This document shows positions 24,119-36,541 of a stretch of 64,000 nt of DNA, in pieces. The notes under the pieces were generated by a model. The model had not been told where the DNA came from. It worked only from the letters and a program-made list of their open reading frames with translations, and did not search any database. Source of the DNA: Sclerodactyla briareus. Lineage: Eukaryota > Echinodermata > Holothuroidea > Dendrochirotida > Sclerodactylidae. The stretch is from positions 62,001 to 126,000 of the forward strand of contig JAODTK010005885.1 in NCBI GenBank assembly GCA_026419785.1. Reading direction: 5' to 3'. Each line of letters opens with the position of its first letter. Position 1 is the stretch's first letter. Both the position numbers and the translations under genes were made by a program.

Positions 24119-24262
24119 TGAAAGGCGGTAACATGGATACGTGGCCCCAGATGTACGTCAATGCCTGGCAACGAGGTACCTCTAACATCACCTGTGGGAA
24201 CAGCCGCTGCTTTGGGATACGAGGGGAAGAGCTTCACTTGCTTCTTCCCCATGCTCCCAAAA
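24119..24262 (+). CDS. KCNT1: KCNT-like exon: RCK1 (MYG.CSGNEV, YEGKSFT)
   Basis: After the acceptor CCCTGCCTCTCAG the frame reads WPQMY, then two single-base losses turn the reading to QC, then GNEV, matching the family's W..MYGRCSGNEV. In the GNEV frame the sequence YEGKSFT follows about 25 residues on, as in the family's YEGKSFTYA.F. After T a two-base loss leads to AS in another frame. The donor is taken as GTTCAG at 24263; the family's next residues (KYGV) are at the start of the next exon. The segment between GNEV and YEGKSFT is poorly conserved. The exon lies about 100 bases after a tRNA-like repeat. Confidence 0.82.
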
Positions 24263-24592
24263 GTTCAGCATCACTTCTGAATCCGGAGACTGATAATTAA
24301 CACTGATGTGTCAAATCGAACATGGCTGCTGGAGGCACGGGGGGGGGGGGGGGGTATATACCTACCCCAAGGCGGAACTAGGTACAGCTGACCCAGTGGT
24401 GACTATAAGAGTTTGGCCTGTGGCCACGAAGTTTGATGGAGCTGTAAGGCAGTATTCGCAGCATTGGCCCTCGCTGTTAATCCCTACGGATTTTTCATCC
24501 TATCATCCGAAGGCCATATGATCAGTTTGGACATTCCACCTGTTCTACTTTGCTAGTTGCCATAACAATAGTTGGTATGAGGTACATTATAT

Positions 24593-24648
<56 letters not shown>

Positions 24649-25699
24649 GGGAGGGGGGGGGGGGGGGGGGGGAGGGGGGGGGGGGGGGGGGGGGGGGGTG
24701 AAGATCTATCCATGGATGTACAATATGGGCACATAACTATATAACAAAATTGCTGAATGATTGCCAATTTTGGTAGTACAACGCTGTGCGACATTCGAAA
24801 GTTGGGGGGGTGGGGGGTGGCCGTTTTTTCTTCTAACTTTTTAACAAACAAAACAATTCATACATTAGAATTCAAAGGACTGAATGGTTTCAATTTAGAA
24901 CAAGAACCAAAAGTCTCCAAACAAAGGCCCATAATCAGGCTGAGAATGTCCCTGAAATTAGTACGAATATGATTTTTCCTTAGCGGGGGTTCAGGAACTA
25001 CTCTTTTCAGACCGTTTTTGATGGTTTTCATTATTTGCAGAATAGGTATGGAATAATGTATGTTAAGTACTACAGACAACACTGCTCCCCTAGCTGCCGC
25101 CTCACTGTGTGAGGTGTCTTAATATGGTTATCACTTCAGCTTCTTTAGTTTTTCATCAACCGTATATGATTGAGTCGTTGGTGTCGTTTTCCGGCTTGCT
25201 TCACTAGAATGAGATGTGCCAGAGACAGATATTGGAACTGTGTCATGACTCCTTGATTGCATGGTCATGTTACTGTGTTTGGTATTGTGCTTCAGCTTTG
25301 TATCTGGCCTGTTGTATGAATTATGAAGAGAATGTCACTCACAGCACCACTGATTACTGGCTGATCTCGTAAACTTGTGGTTTATATAGGCCCCCCCATA
25401 CAGCCATTAGCCATGGTTGACACAGATCCATGAGTATATCCAGCAGTTCGGAGGATGAGTCAGGCCCAACCTTTGCACTTGTCCTGAGGGGGCTGGGTCA
25501 ATGAGAGCAGTGTGAGAAATGCAGCATAGGAGCCTCCAGGGATGGCCTCTATGAAGTGGTGAGTGACCGTTGATCCCATGCAGCTGCACAGGCAAAATCT
25601 CACTTCCTCATCAAACAGTTTAATGAGAGAAAGAACTTTGCTGTCATCCTCAGCTAGAACTATCAGTGCCTCATCACGCTGAGTGGCTGGTGCCCAACA
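24263..25699. other. Intron with long G tract
   Basis: It holds G tracts at 24340-24353 and 24593-24698 (listed separately). Between 25407 and 25720 there is an unexplained open frame on the minus strand, described in the findings. No exon of the channel is recognised here. Confidence 0.5.
24593..24698 (+). repeat. 106-base G tract
   Basis: It has only four non-G bases (T at 24648, A at 24652 and 24673, and one flanking transition). It is the longest homopolymer in the window. The open frames reported as poly-glycine or poly-proline across it are artefacts of the tract. Confidence 0.97.
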
Positions 25700-25719
25700 G
25701 CCAGTACTTACCTGGCGCA

Positions 25720-26005
25720 ATGATAGTTAAGTGAGAATCTGTGCCCACTTACTTTCGCTACTCGGACTGGCCTGGCAGCTAACTGGTTTGTTTTCTTCCT
25801 GCCTGGAGAAGGACCAACATGCCTCTCCATATCCCACCCAAAGCTTTGGGTAATAAGCCAGGAGACCCTGTTTACTTCTGGTGAGTGAATTATCAAATGG
25901 CAGGCTTGTAAGTGTATCCAGGGAGGTTTTGAGTACCCTTGGGGGAGTTTTGCGGGTTTCGATCCAGAGATCTTCAGCATGGCACAACCTCATGCCACAC
26001 TTCCA
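25720..26005 (-). repeat. Possible tRNA-derived SINE or dispersed repeat, minus strand
   Basis: Read on the minus strand it starts near TGGCATGAGG (A-box-like), with GGATCGAAACCC (B-box-like) about 36 bases after it, then about 220 bases of body. The pol III box pair suggests a SINE head, but the spacing is short and no second copy was found. Confidence 0.35.
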
Positions 26006-26007
26006 CT

Positions 26008-26095
26008 GACCCCCCTCCACTGGCCCCCCCTCCACTGACCCCACTCCACTGACCCCCCTCCACTGACCCCCCTCCACTGCCCCCCCTCTACTGTA
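26008..26095. repeat. Short tandem repeat, CACTGACCCCCCTC unit, about six copies
   Basis: Units of 13-15 bases differ mainly in the number of C and in the word ACTGACC or ACTGGCC. It lies just before the acceptor of the exon at 26111. Confidence 0.9.
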
Positions 26096-26110
26096 CTTAA
26101 TTGTGTCCAG

Positions 26111-26374
26111 TTACGAGTGGCATTGTTGGGGATAACAGAAGGCGAGCAGGGAAGCACGGATCCTGCTGACCCCCGGCCCCCGACACATCCTGAGTCAACA
26201 GACACTTTCTGGCTTCTACAGGAACAGCACTAGAGAGGGAGAACTCAGCCTTCATCTGCCATAAGGAGAGAAACCAAAGGAGAAGGGCATCATGGTATTG
26301 CAGACTCGATTAACACGCCTCCTCCGACCACGGCGACGGTGTATCTGCCTTCCAGACTGCCTTAGCGGGAGGGG
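26111..26374 (+). CDS. KCNT1: KCNT-like exon: end of RCK1 (ILLTPGPRHIL) and start of linker
   Basis: The acceptor TTGTGTCCAG is followed by TACGAGTGG, where the family needs TACGGAGTG (one G missing), then VALLGITEGEQGST. A further one-base change gives ILLTPGPRHIL, against the family's ILLNPGPRHIL, and then SQQTLSGFYRNSTRE. Another frame change gives ENSAFICHKERNQRRR, against the family's ENSAFIFKQEEKRKKR. The last part may read DSINTPPPTTATVYLPSR. The donor is GTAAGT at 26375. It supplies the last strand of RCK1 and the charged start of the RCK1-RCK2 linker. At least three indels are needed. Confidence 0.9.
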
Positions 26375-27430
26375 GTAAGTCCAACAAGCACTTCTGGCTG
26401 CCTCGACTCTGACTGGTCACCGGGTCAACTAGGCAAACTCTTGAACTTTCTGTGTGGGCCAGGTGTAAGTGGCAGACAAGTTGATTGTTTATTGTTGCCT
26501 ATGGAGTTTCGGGCTCACCCTGTGAATGCTCTGTCACACATATTGTTTCACCTTGTTAGACCTCAGTGATCGAGTTGGCCAGTGCACTTTGCCAGCAGTT
26601 TTGTAAGGATTCCGGGTGATTGGGGGGGGGGGGGGGAATCCATTCAAGGCATTAGAATAATATTTATCTCAATGCATTGCAAGCTGGACAACTACTGAAG
26701 TTGCTGGAATCTAGTGTCACATGTTTCCTTTTACATTGCTTGTACAGACTCACAGTGTTATTTTGTACCGGCTGTATGGAGCGCCCTGTCCTGGAAGCCT
26801 GTACCGCACCCGGTCTAATACTGGTGTACATCGTGAAAATACAAGCAGGATTGTGCACACTTAAGAGTTCATAGCCTTCCGTTTGTACTAACTGTGGAAA
26901 TTGGCTACACAAGATTGGGCACAAATTTAATAACTGCTCACAATACCATATGTGAGTTGTTCCTAGATTGTTTACCAGTTGGTTATAATTCCAAAGACCC
27001 AGGAGGATATGACTGGCATATAGGGGGAATATTCCAGGCCAATGCCATCACACTGGAGAGGCCTTGGTACTGTTATTCAAATCAAATGGTGAAGAGCCAT
27101 CATCATCTAGCTGGTAGCACATGGTGAAAAAGCACATACAACAGTGAACATTTGCATGACAATCAAGATTCTAAACTTCTCATTGCAATTCTCTATGGAA
27201 TATCAATGGAGTGTTATTTCGTCTTTCTATTAGATCACTACAGTAATAATTCATATTATACTTTGATGGTGTGTCAGCTTCCAAAGACACGTTCCATTCA
27301 CTGGTGTTACAAGAAATATTCTCATCTTCAGAATTAAGTTACGGGATTTCTATCAAATCACATCAATTGTTTGTTAACTCCAATTTTCTCCATATACTAA
27401 CCCTTTTTACTATTTTTTCATGTACCATAG
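26375..27430. other. Intron; nothing recognised
   Basis: It contains a G tract at about 26622-26636. The open frames at 26664-27337 lack motifs. Confidence 0.5.
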
Positions 27431-27565
27431 GCCCTGGACGCTCCACCACATTGGTGATCAAAGAGCCCTGGCGTCCAGTCCCCGCCTGTCTCCAGCATTC
27501 TCTGAGCATCAGGAGGAAGAGACCGAGAGGAGTCAAACCCCACCCTTAGGCAGAGCAGCACGCAG
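27431..27565 (+). CDS. Candidate KCNT-like linker exon (acidic, S/P-rich)
   Basis: It is bounded by the acceptor TGTACCATAG and the donor GTGTCT. One frame is open for 45 codons and reads LASSPRLSPAFSEHQEEETE, then RSQTPPLG. The RCK1-RCK2 linker of KCNT channels is low in conservation but has a Ser/Pro-rich stretch and then an acidic segment (SDQSEDE-like), which fits in position and composition only. It is the only open, spliceable frame noticed between the exons at 26111 and 36423. It could equally be chance or repeat-derived. Confidence 0.4.
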
Positions 27566-30339
27566 GTGTCTTGATCTGCATTCATTTTTAGCTAAATTGC
27601 CACGTTACTGTAGTGTAGCAACTGCCATGACCAGACTCTAAAAACTAAAACTGAAATAGGCCAGAATATACTTCTGCGTTTTGAAACGGGCCTGTTTTTA
27701 ATCTCCACCAGCTATGCTGGTTAGCAATTGTGATCCGCCATTCATTCTGTCTACTACTTCCTGTGTGTCCACAAGTGAATAAGGGGTTCCACAATTGCCT
27801 TTTTCGTTGCCAATTGATCAATCTTTCGTTGATGTTGACCAACCTTCGACATAATTGTTCCCATTGACCACTCGGACATTTCTGACCCTGTGAGGTCCGG
27901 TTAAAGGTCTTAAAGCAATCACAATCTTCGGCCCTTTTTGTTCACAATTACAAAATTGTTCTTTTTCCTACAAAAATTTAGATTGTGTCTTGAAACTCAG
28001 TCATAATGTTTCTTGGTAATGTGTTTTTCAGATTGTACCTGTTTTTTGATGGAACATATATAATGCCATTATGTTTCAAACAGTAACATCTGGTGAAATA
28101 AAGTATTATAGGCCCCTTAACAGACATACTTTGATGATGTGGACCGAACTTGGAACAATGCTCCTTGACTCCTGGCAACTTCGACCCTTGTGAGGTCAAA
28201 TTTGAAGGTAATTTTAGAGGAATGGGGACTGTTTTTGTGGAAATCACAAACATGCATTTCTCCAATGAAGAGGATTGGATTGTTCTCACATTACATTCAA
28301 TGTTTTCTAGAAAAGCGCTTCTCCATGACATTTCACAAAATTTACATGTCATGTTATCTGAGGTATTAGGGTTCAATTTATGGAAATTTGAACATATTTC
28401 CCCATGAGCCTTTTCATCATTCTCCCATAATCACTCGGAGATCGACATCGCTCTAGCTGCTAACGGCAGATCTCATTGCCTCAACAAACCGAAGTAACCA
28501 ATTCCTGGACGGACCCGAGCGATCTCGTAGCCCCCGAGAAGGGCTAAGAGGGCTATTCCATTATAGTAATATCTTTTCCTATAGTAATCAGTGAGATATG
28601 GGCCTTGATGCATACGGATATATAATAAATGGAAACTTGAATTTTTTTACGTCAGATCGCCATCATAGCCCTTGAAATGCACGGATTTTGGAGCTCTTCG
28701 CAGCGAAGGTTTGAAGCACAGGAGCTCGTAAGTTGACCACCGCTATACCCCTAATGTAGCCTAGGCCATTAGCTAGTTATAATACTAGTCTACCAATAGC
28801 TATTTCAACTACGAGCCGCCTGGTTTGCAGAGGGGGTGAGTATCGGAATTGTTCGATATTTTTGCACAATCTTTTGCATACTCCTATAAATTGGTGTGTC
28901 ATAGAATCTACACAACACTCTGCAGACATAAGAAACACTAATTTTATTTTACAATGGACATGAATCATACATAATTCTGGCACAACTGGTTCATGTACCC
29001 ATTCTATTTCATACACCATAGTTAATGGGACCAAATTCACTGTAAACATCACGTTAATCCTGCAGTCTGAAAACATTTGAAAAATCTCAGATAATGAAAC
29101 AGGCATGTAGATGAGTTTGATACAAACACATTTCCCAAAGATTGGGGGGGGGGGGGAATCATGTTACTTGAGGGTTCTCAGATATTCACTTTTCTGATCT
29201 AGGCTAAGTTTGCTACCTGTACAAAATCAGCAAGTGAGGTAGCTTAGGCCTACTGCTGGCTACCTTGTGGGAATTAATAGGCCATTGAACATTACCATTT
29301 CTGTTTTCTTATTCTTATCTCACACAAAATCAATTTTTGCCTGGAAGAACATTCCCTTTCTGCCCGTAAAAAATGTTGCTGTTTGAAGATTGTCCCTTTC
29401 CGCAACAGTCACATGCTATGGAATGGAGCAGGAACAGTCATGGCATGTTGTAGCTTATCCCCGTGGGCAATGTCCGCCACGTTTAAATCAGTGTAACTTG
29501 TGTAGCAGTAGTGTGCAATGCACTCCATTGGAGAGTCGGGAAGACAAACTTGGGCCAAAGGGAGGCTGTGGATATTGGTATTAGGGGTGGGGTCATGGAT
29601 TAGGAGTGTGGTTACAAGGTTACGGTAGGTTTAATGTTTGTAACAATGGAGATTTGTGATGACATCTGCAATTGGAATCTGACCTAACATCCTAGGCCCA
29701 ATCCCTGCCACTGTGTAACCTAATCTATAACGTCCAGTCACATGGGTACATTACAAGTAATGCAAATCATGGCCCCTTTTTGTTTCGCGGCCTAACTGAC
29801 AACCTTCCTTTTAGCAGATTTTTCTGAAACAGGTGAATGCCAATTTGAACAAATTTGTATGTAGTATTGTGGTGGGTGCACACGATCGTACTAGTTCTTG
29901 GGCCCAAAATTCACTGATAAAGGAGGGTAACCAGAGATTCAGGGTCTATGGAGGTCAGTCAATTGTCTAATTGCATCATTATGCAATATTATTAAGTTGG
30001 TGGATTTAATGGACCTGTGGGTATGGTTAACCTTCAGTTCCAATTTTTTCATTATAGATTCCGGTCACACCAAGGTCTTCAACATCTGTCTAATTTGCAT
30101 AAATTATGCATAATGCTAAATTTGCCCGATTCTCATGAAACTTTGTAGGTATGACTTAGTCCTTACCCTTACCATTCTTAACTTAGACTGGAAGTTATTC
30201 AGTTTTTTTTAGTCTATTTTGCATAGTTCTTCCAAATTTCAAAGTTGTTGGATTTTATGAAGCTTGATGCTATGGTCTACCTTAGTCCCAATTTTTTTTA
30301 CATTGATATATCATCATGGGAGTTATTCAGTGTGTATAT
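27566..30339. other. Large intron; no gene recognised
   Basis: It holds a G tract near 29144-29156. The 109-codon minus-strand frame at 28777-29106 and the 132-codon one at 27978-28376 have no recognisable motifs. Non-coding is the best guess. Confidence 0.45.
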
Positions 30340-30700
30340 TTGCTTCATTTCATTCAAATGTTCAAGTTGGTTGGATTCCCAGAAATGTGTAGAGTATGGT
30401 CACTATTGGTCCTGAGATAATAGTGTGAACCATTGAGAAAATGGGTAATGAAATTGAATATTGTGGTCCTAATTTGCATAAGTCAGACAATTTAGTCATA
30501 TTTTTTCCCAAAACTTATACTCCTGCCTTTCGTAGCTTGGTCAACATTCCTTGTATTTGAAAATGTTTCACAGGTTATTAGCACCTGGTTCTATTAAATG
30601 CTAATAAAAAATCTGGGCGCACGACATGGAATGCCTTGTTAATTGTTTCGCATTGTGACTAAGAAAAACCATCGCTCGTGCACCAGGCGGAAACTTATGT
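30340..30700 (+). repeat. Dispersed repeat, about 330 bp, copy 1
   Basis: The order of words AAGTTGGTTGGATTCC, TCCTGAGATAA, GAGAAAATGG, TTTCCCAAAACTTATA, AATTGTTTCGCATTGTGA and CACCAGGCG matches that of 45280-45600 on the same strand. Confidence 0.75.
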
Positions 30701-33700
30701 TCCTCGCCTTGTACCTCTTGAAACATCGTTCTGAACGTAGAGGTTTGCAAATGAATACCGACTGGCTGATTTCCGTTTCCCAAAAAGCGGGCGGGGACGA
30801 TCAATATGTTCATTTATTTTTACTTGCCTAGTTAAGCCTGGCACCCCCCCCCTTGGAGGCTAACGTTGGGCTAAATGAGAAAACTGGTAAAGCTACTACA
30901 GTAGTCAGTACAGTTTTATTCCTCAATGACTGTACTGTGTTTTCAATGGGTAAACACACTTCCACATAGACAGACATTGTTTACTTGGGATTATTCAGTC
31001 CTCTGTTGAGGACTGGTAAATGGCCTCAGGCCGAAGACATACTGTATGGCCCATCTATGTCTTTCCTTTCATTGGGTTGACATCTAGGGTATGCCAAGTT
31101 CAACCTACTTACTGCTTTCTACAAGTTTTGGCCAACCAACCCAATTTCCGCCAAGTCTCCACTACCCTTCCGCTAACCTATATCCGGACGTTTCGGCCAC
31201 CACGCTGGAGTTTTTGGCCTCTTGCCTTCTATAACCAACATACCTCCCTATTAATTCATTCTATAATACGGCGCTAATGCCATACGTGTGACATGTTCTA
31301 AAAACCAAGAACCCTCAAAGATTTCCGATACAATGCCATCTACTGAGAAGGCCAGCGTGAATTTGGGGTCCAAAGAAGTGTCCACAGGCTTTTAAAAAAG
31401 ACTAAATATTTATTAAACATTTTTTTTTATACCAGGTGTGTCTGAGCCTGAGGTGCTGAAATAACAATCATGGACCACATCGAGGATAGGTCAAAGGAAC
31501 TAAAGATTCAACAGCATTCACATGAAAGTTCCATGAAGTCCATAATGCTTCCTTGTTGATCATCTGAAGTGAATATTATGAGCATTTATTATGAGCTACA
31601 GCACCATTGGTGCTCTTGTACTTGAAGGATATATTAAATAACTTCTGTAATAACCCAAGTGTGGCTATACGGCACATGCAATCGCATCTATTGCAAAATT
31701 TGCTATTGTTCTTCACTGCAGAAAAATCCCCTTTTAATGCCTTTTGAAAAACCCTGTTACAAAATATGAGGGATTTGGTCTTAAAATAGAAAATTGTCCA
31801 CAAGATAACCCAAGGATTATATTCTCAGTGAATACCTTTTCTCATCTTCTGTCATTATGGTGCCAAATGCACATTTATTTTGTAGAGTATATTGGTCATA
31901 TGTTCATAGGTTCCTTTATAATTCCTCAAAGTATTTTGAAATAACTGAACATGATAAATGCTTGAAACCCTTAAATTTAAGGGTTTTTTTTTTGCTATGT
32001 CCTCTTTTCAGTGTGCAGGTTCAAGATATCTGTGACATGACCATAGGTCTACAAAGGCACTATGGTAAACAGGTGTGTACCCCCACAGATTTGGGTCCAG
32101 TGGGTACAGAACCCCTCCCCCCACCCTCATTAGCCATCTTAAAATTAAAAAAATTATGAACAGATAGGCTTGATGATTGATCACATGTAGTACTATTCTG
32201 CATCTATTTTCCCAGGCAAGTGGGCACAAACTGATGTAGCAATCATTAAATGCTTTGTGCCTCTCTCCTGAAAAATCCTGATATGCACTGCTGTCTTAGT
32301 CTTGTGTTAAGACGATTATTTACTTTGTTGCTTCCTTACTCGTTTGAGTGAATGTTACCTTATCTGCTGCAATAAAAAATATGCACTTTGATGGACAACC
32401 ACAGCTCTGTGAATTTAAACGGCTTGTCCCATTTGTCTGGGGGTGTGTACTCTATCGGTTCGTGATGGCTCCCTCCAATGGAAGCACACTAAATGTCTTA
32501 TAAGAGGGCCCGCTGGGGGCCCCGGCAATCTGGACAAGCCGTGGTTACGGTTGTGACACACTTCGGTTTACTGCGGGAGCACCTCAGTAATGTGAAAAGG
32601 CGTACACAGCAAGGCAAGCCATATCGGGCATGTTGTCAACAAGTGCTTAACACAGACTACCGCTGTCTTTGATAAATTACCTAGCATGAAACCCCTTAGT
32701 AACAAATTACCATTTAGTATGCCACCATTCATGGATGCATGAAAATAACACTGACAATCGTACCTCATAGGTTAAATCTAATCTTCCAAAGAACTCAGAT
32801 TGAAAGCACTCAGGGACAAATAACACAACTACAAAAGAGACAATGTTTTGTCATTATGAATTATCTCCATTTCCTTCTGATTGTAACTATTATTATTAGT
32901 ATGATTGTTATTATGAAAGTAATTCAGATTGGCTGCGAATCTAAACAAGTGTTGTCACCCATCATAACCAGAGGTCAAATGCGGGGGTCTGACCATTCTT
33001 CAAAAGAATTGAAGAACTTGTGGTTGAGGTGTACCAAGATATGGAACCACAGATACCACATTAGGTGAACAGGAAGTAACCAGTTCAACTTCTACAGAGA
33101 ATCCCCGTTTATTCTATGGGTACTGTAAGGGCAACTACTTAACTACTTTTTTCCCCATAAATCATTCCCATAGCATCATGAGTGGCAGTGAGCATCATTT
33201 ATGAAATGTTCACGATGTAATCCCACCTCACTAATACTCTTCTAGGGCAGGGAATCTTCCTTAGAGTGAGCAAGTAACTAATCAGTTTTCCCGTTGATTC
33301 CGAGGGTCTTCATATCCAGATGCCTTACTGCCCCAAAGAGCAGCACATGACAACAACCATCTGAATGGCCCCTAAACAGGAGGAGCATGCACCCAGCCCC
33401 TACCCAAAGCTAAACATAGGATTCTCACCTCAGGGTATAGAAGGCAGGGACAGGAGGTACGTCTACCCCTCCCTACTGTACCGACCACACAACATGGTAC
33501 CCACACATAAACATTTATTAAATATCACAGAATAGGGTCTACATAAACACATGTGTTGCCTATGGACAAGGGGATGTCTATTCATTAAATGTTAAGGTGA
33601 AGTCCAGTCAAATTAATACTCTTTTTGGTGTTATAATGTTGAAAGAGAATAAAACATCATCAATATCATTTGTGTTCCTGGTTTAATGCATGTTCGGTCG

Positions 33701-34199
33701 TTGGGAGATATGGCTTGCCTCCTCCTTCCTCAAATTCCATATAATTTAGTGATTTTAGGCAAATGTCAACTTTTTTAATTATCTGATTCATATCTACCAA
33801 TTCTGAGAGAAGGTAATGACATCCTATTTTAGTTTTTTCTTTAAAAAATTGGTAATATGATTCATCACATATGTTGCCAATTTGCAAAAATGGCAACTAG
33901 CATTGATAATTAATAAAATCTTTAAAAATTCGTAACTTTTAACCGAACAGGCACGCACATGGAACAAAGTTTGATTGGCCTGATTCTCAATAGACAATCT
34001 GAGACAATTTAATATTTTGGCTGGACTTCCCCCTTTAAATAATGACTACAAGAGCCAGATAATGTACCCCCCCCCTTTCTCCTCCTTGTTCCCTCTATTA
34101 TTACAAGGGACAAGAATACAAGAGAGACTTTTGCACATCTGGCATCCAGGATTACACTTTGTAAACCATAGAACACCAGAGGCTTGGTGAGGCAATGTG
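30701..34199. other. Large intron; no gene recognised
   Basis: It includes the small hairpin CAGTACAGT with its complement ACTGTACTG (30905-30937) and poly-C near 30844-30852. No channel exon was found here. Short open frames have no motifs. Confidence 0.45.
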
Positions 34200-36110
34200 G
34201 ACGTAGCTTTAATGCAGTGGCGAGTGGCGAGTTTAGTGAGTGATATGACAAGCTTGATTGATGGGAGTTGCAGAGGTTGAGTGGTGGAAGTGGCAGAGCT
34301 TGATGAGTGAGTGGAGAGTGCAGAGCTTGAGTGAGTGGAGAGTGGCAGAGGTTGAGTGATTGAGAGTGGCAGAGGTTAAGTGAGTGGAGATTGACAAAGC
34401 TTGATTGAGTGGAGAGTGGCAAGCTGAGTGAGTGAGATTGGGCAGAGCTCGGTGACGGAGAGTGGCAGAGCTTGAGTGAGTGGGAAGTGGAGGAGCTTGA
34501 GTGAGGCAGAGAGTGGCAGAGCTTGATTGAGTGGAGAAGTGCAGCTTGAGTGAGTGGAGAGTAGCAGGAGCTGAGTGATTTGGAGAGTGGCAGGCTTGAG
34601 TAGTGGAGAGTGACAGAGCTTGATTAGTGGAGAGTGGCAGAGCTTGAGTGAGTGAGAGTGACAAGAGCTTGCAGTGAAGTGGAGAGTGACAGAGCTTGAT
34701 TCATGGAAGGGCATAGCTTGAGTGAGTGGAGAGTGGCAAGCTTGAGTTGAGTGGAGAGTGGGTCAGAGCCTGATGCTGAGTGTGCACTGATGTGACAGTA
34801 GTGCTTGAGTAGTGGACATGGCAGAGCTGAGTGAGCAGAGAGTGAATAGAGCTTTAGTGAGCGGATAGCGTGGCAGAGCTTGAGTGAGGTGGAGAGTGGC
34901 AGAGCTTGAGTGAGCAGAAGAGTGGTAGAGCTTGAGTGAGTGGATAGTGGCAGAGCTGAGTGAGTGGAAGAAGTGGCAGAGCTGAGTTAGTGGAGAGTGA
35001 CAGACTTGAGTAAGTGGACAGTGGCAGAGCTTTAGTGAGCAGAGAGTGCAGGCTTGGAGTAAGTGGAGAGTGGCAGAGCTTGAGTTGAGTGGAGAGTGGC
35101 AGAGCTTGAGTGAGTGGAAGAGTGACATAGCTTGATAAGTGGACATGGCAGAGCTTTAGGTGAGCAGAGAGTGGTAGAGCGGAGGGGAGCGGAGATGGGC
35201 AGAGCTTGAGTGAGTGGGACCATGAGGCAGTAGACTTGAGTGAGTGGAGAGTGACAGAGCTTGATAAGTGGACAGTGGCAGAGCTTGAGTGAGCAGGAGT
35301 GGTAGAGAGCTTGAGTGGGAGGGGAGAGTGGCAGAGCTGAGTGAGTGGAGGTGCAGAGCTTGAGTGAGTGAAGATTGACAGAGCTTGAGTACGGTGGACA
35401 GTGGCAGAGCTTGAGTACTCGAGGTGGGTGGCACAGAGCTTGATTGAGTGGAGAGTGGCAGAGTTTTGAGGAGTGGAGAGTGACAGAAGCTTGAATTGAG
35501 TGGAGAGGTGGCGGCCCTTGAGTAAGTGACAGTGGCAGAGCTTGAATTGCGTGGAGAGTGGCAGAGCCTTGAGTGGTGGAGAGTGGCAGAGCTTGATTGA
35601 GTGGAGAGTGCAAGCTTGAGTAAGTGGATGTGACAGAAGCTTGAGTAAGTGGACAGTGGCAGAGCTGAGGAGTGGAGAGTGGCAGAGAGCGTGATGGAGT
35701 GGAGAGTGGCAGAGCCTTGAGTGAGTGGAACGTGACAGGCTTGAGTGGGAGTGGAGAGTGGCAAGGCTCTTGAGTGATGGAGAGTGGCAGAGCTTGAGTG
35801 AGTGGAGAGTGCAGCGCTTGGTGAGTGGAAAGTGGCAGAGCTGAGGGAGTGGAGAGTGACAGACTTGGGTGAGCAGATAGTGACAGAGCTAAGAGAGTGA
35901 GAGTGGCAGAGGTGAGTGAGGTGGATAATAGGCATAGGTTGAGTGCGTGGATTAGTTGACAGAGCGTGAGTGAGTAGGGAGTGGACAGAGCTTGATGAGC
36001 GATCTTGACAGAGCTTGAATGAGTGGAGGTAGTTGTAGTTGCTTGAATGAGTGGAGAGGTGGCAGAGCTTGAGGGAGTGGAGAGTTGCAGAGCTTGAGTG
36101 AGTCCATCCA
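34200..36110. repeat. 25-bp satellite, about 75 copies
   Basis: The unit is close to AGAGCTTGAGTGAGTGGAGA plus GTGGC (25 bases). On the minus strand it has no stop in any frame, so long frames (up to 359 codons, 35032-36111) cycle through three phases and read a 25-residue period built from LPLSTHSSSATLH and SLKLCHSPLTQ. Copies are littered with single-base indels. It is intronic, about 300 bases before the first recognised RCK2 exon. Confidence 0.95.
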
Positions 36111-36422
36111 TGGGTGACTTCCCTCCATATTGTTCTTAATTGAAATGGGTCCCAGGTCTTTGTAATGACCCCCAAAAATAACCCCATCACCCATCCTCCC
36201 ATCCATCCGAATAGGTTTTAGAATAGCGTCTTTTGATTACGCCTGGTAGATATTGTGCGCGTGATAACTACAATTTATTATTATCATTTTATTAATTATT
36301 ATTATTATTTTATATGACTCTTTTGACTGTAGTAAACCTGTCTCATCATTCTTTTTTTTTTCCCTGTTCTTGAAATCTTTCATCCTTTGTTGTGAGTAAC
36401 GCGTCCATCATGGCCAGTACAG

Positions 36423-36541
36423 GAATGAGTATCACAATCCGAGGATGATCAGCTGAAAGATGAGAAACCACTCTTTCCATGCTCAGAAACAGGTCGCCAT
36501 CGAGGCTGAGGACATCTCTCTATATGGGATGAAGAAGACCC
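36423..36541 (+). CDS. KCNT1: KCNT-like exon: start of RCK2 (KPLFPC, EDISLYGMKK)
   Basis: One frame reads QLKDEKPLFPC, in the position of the family's LLPVKAPFCC. A second frame reads IEAEDISLYGMKK, in the position of NSYEDAKAYGFKNK. The acceptor is CAGTACAG and the donor GTAAGT follows at 36542. The order, the about 20-residue spacing and the strong donor support RCK2 identity, though similarity is modest. Two or more indels are required, and the uncorrected sequence has an early TGA. Confidence 0.62.

Noticed and set aside
22985..24851. Poly-glycine and poly-proline frames
   Set aside because: Translations of G tracts.
25041..25075. Possible short exon reading NRYGIMYVK for the family's KYGVCLIG
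   Set aside because: The same segment is found with a much better match (VALLGI then ILLTPGPRHIL) at 26111.
28777..29106. 109-codon minus-strand frame
   Set aside because: Open by chance in AT-rich intron; no recognisable domain.
34009..36202. Long minus-strand open frames (up to 359 codons)
   Set aside because: They result from a stop-free 25-bp satellite; no gene features.
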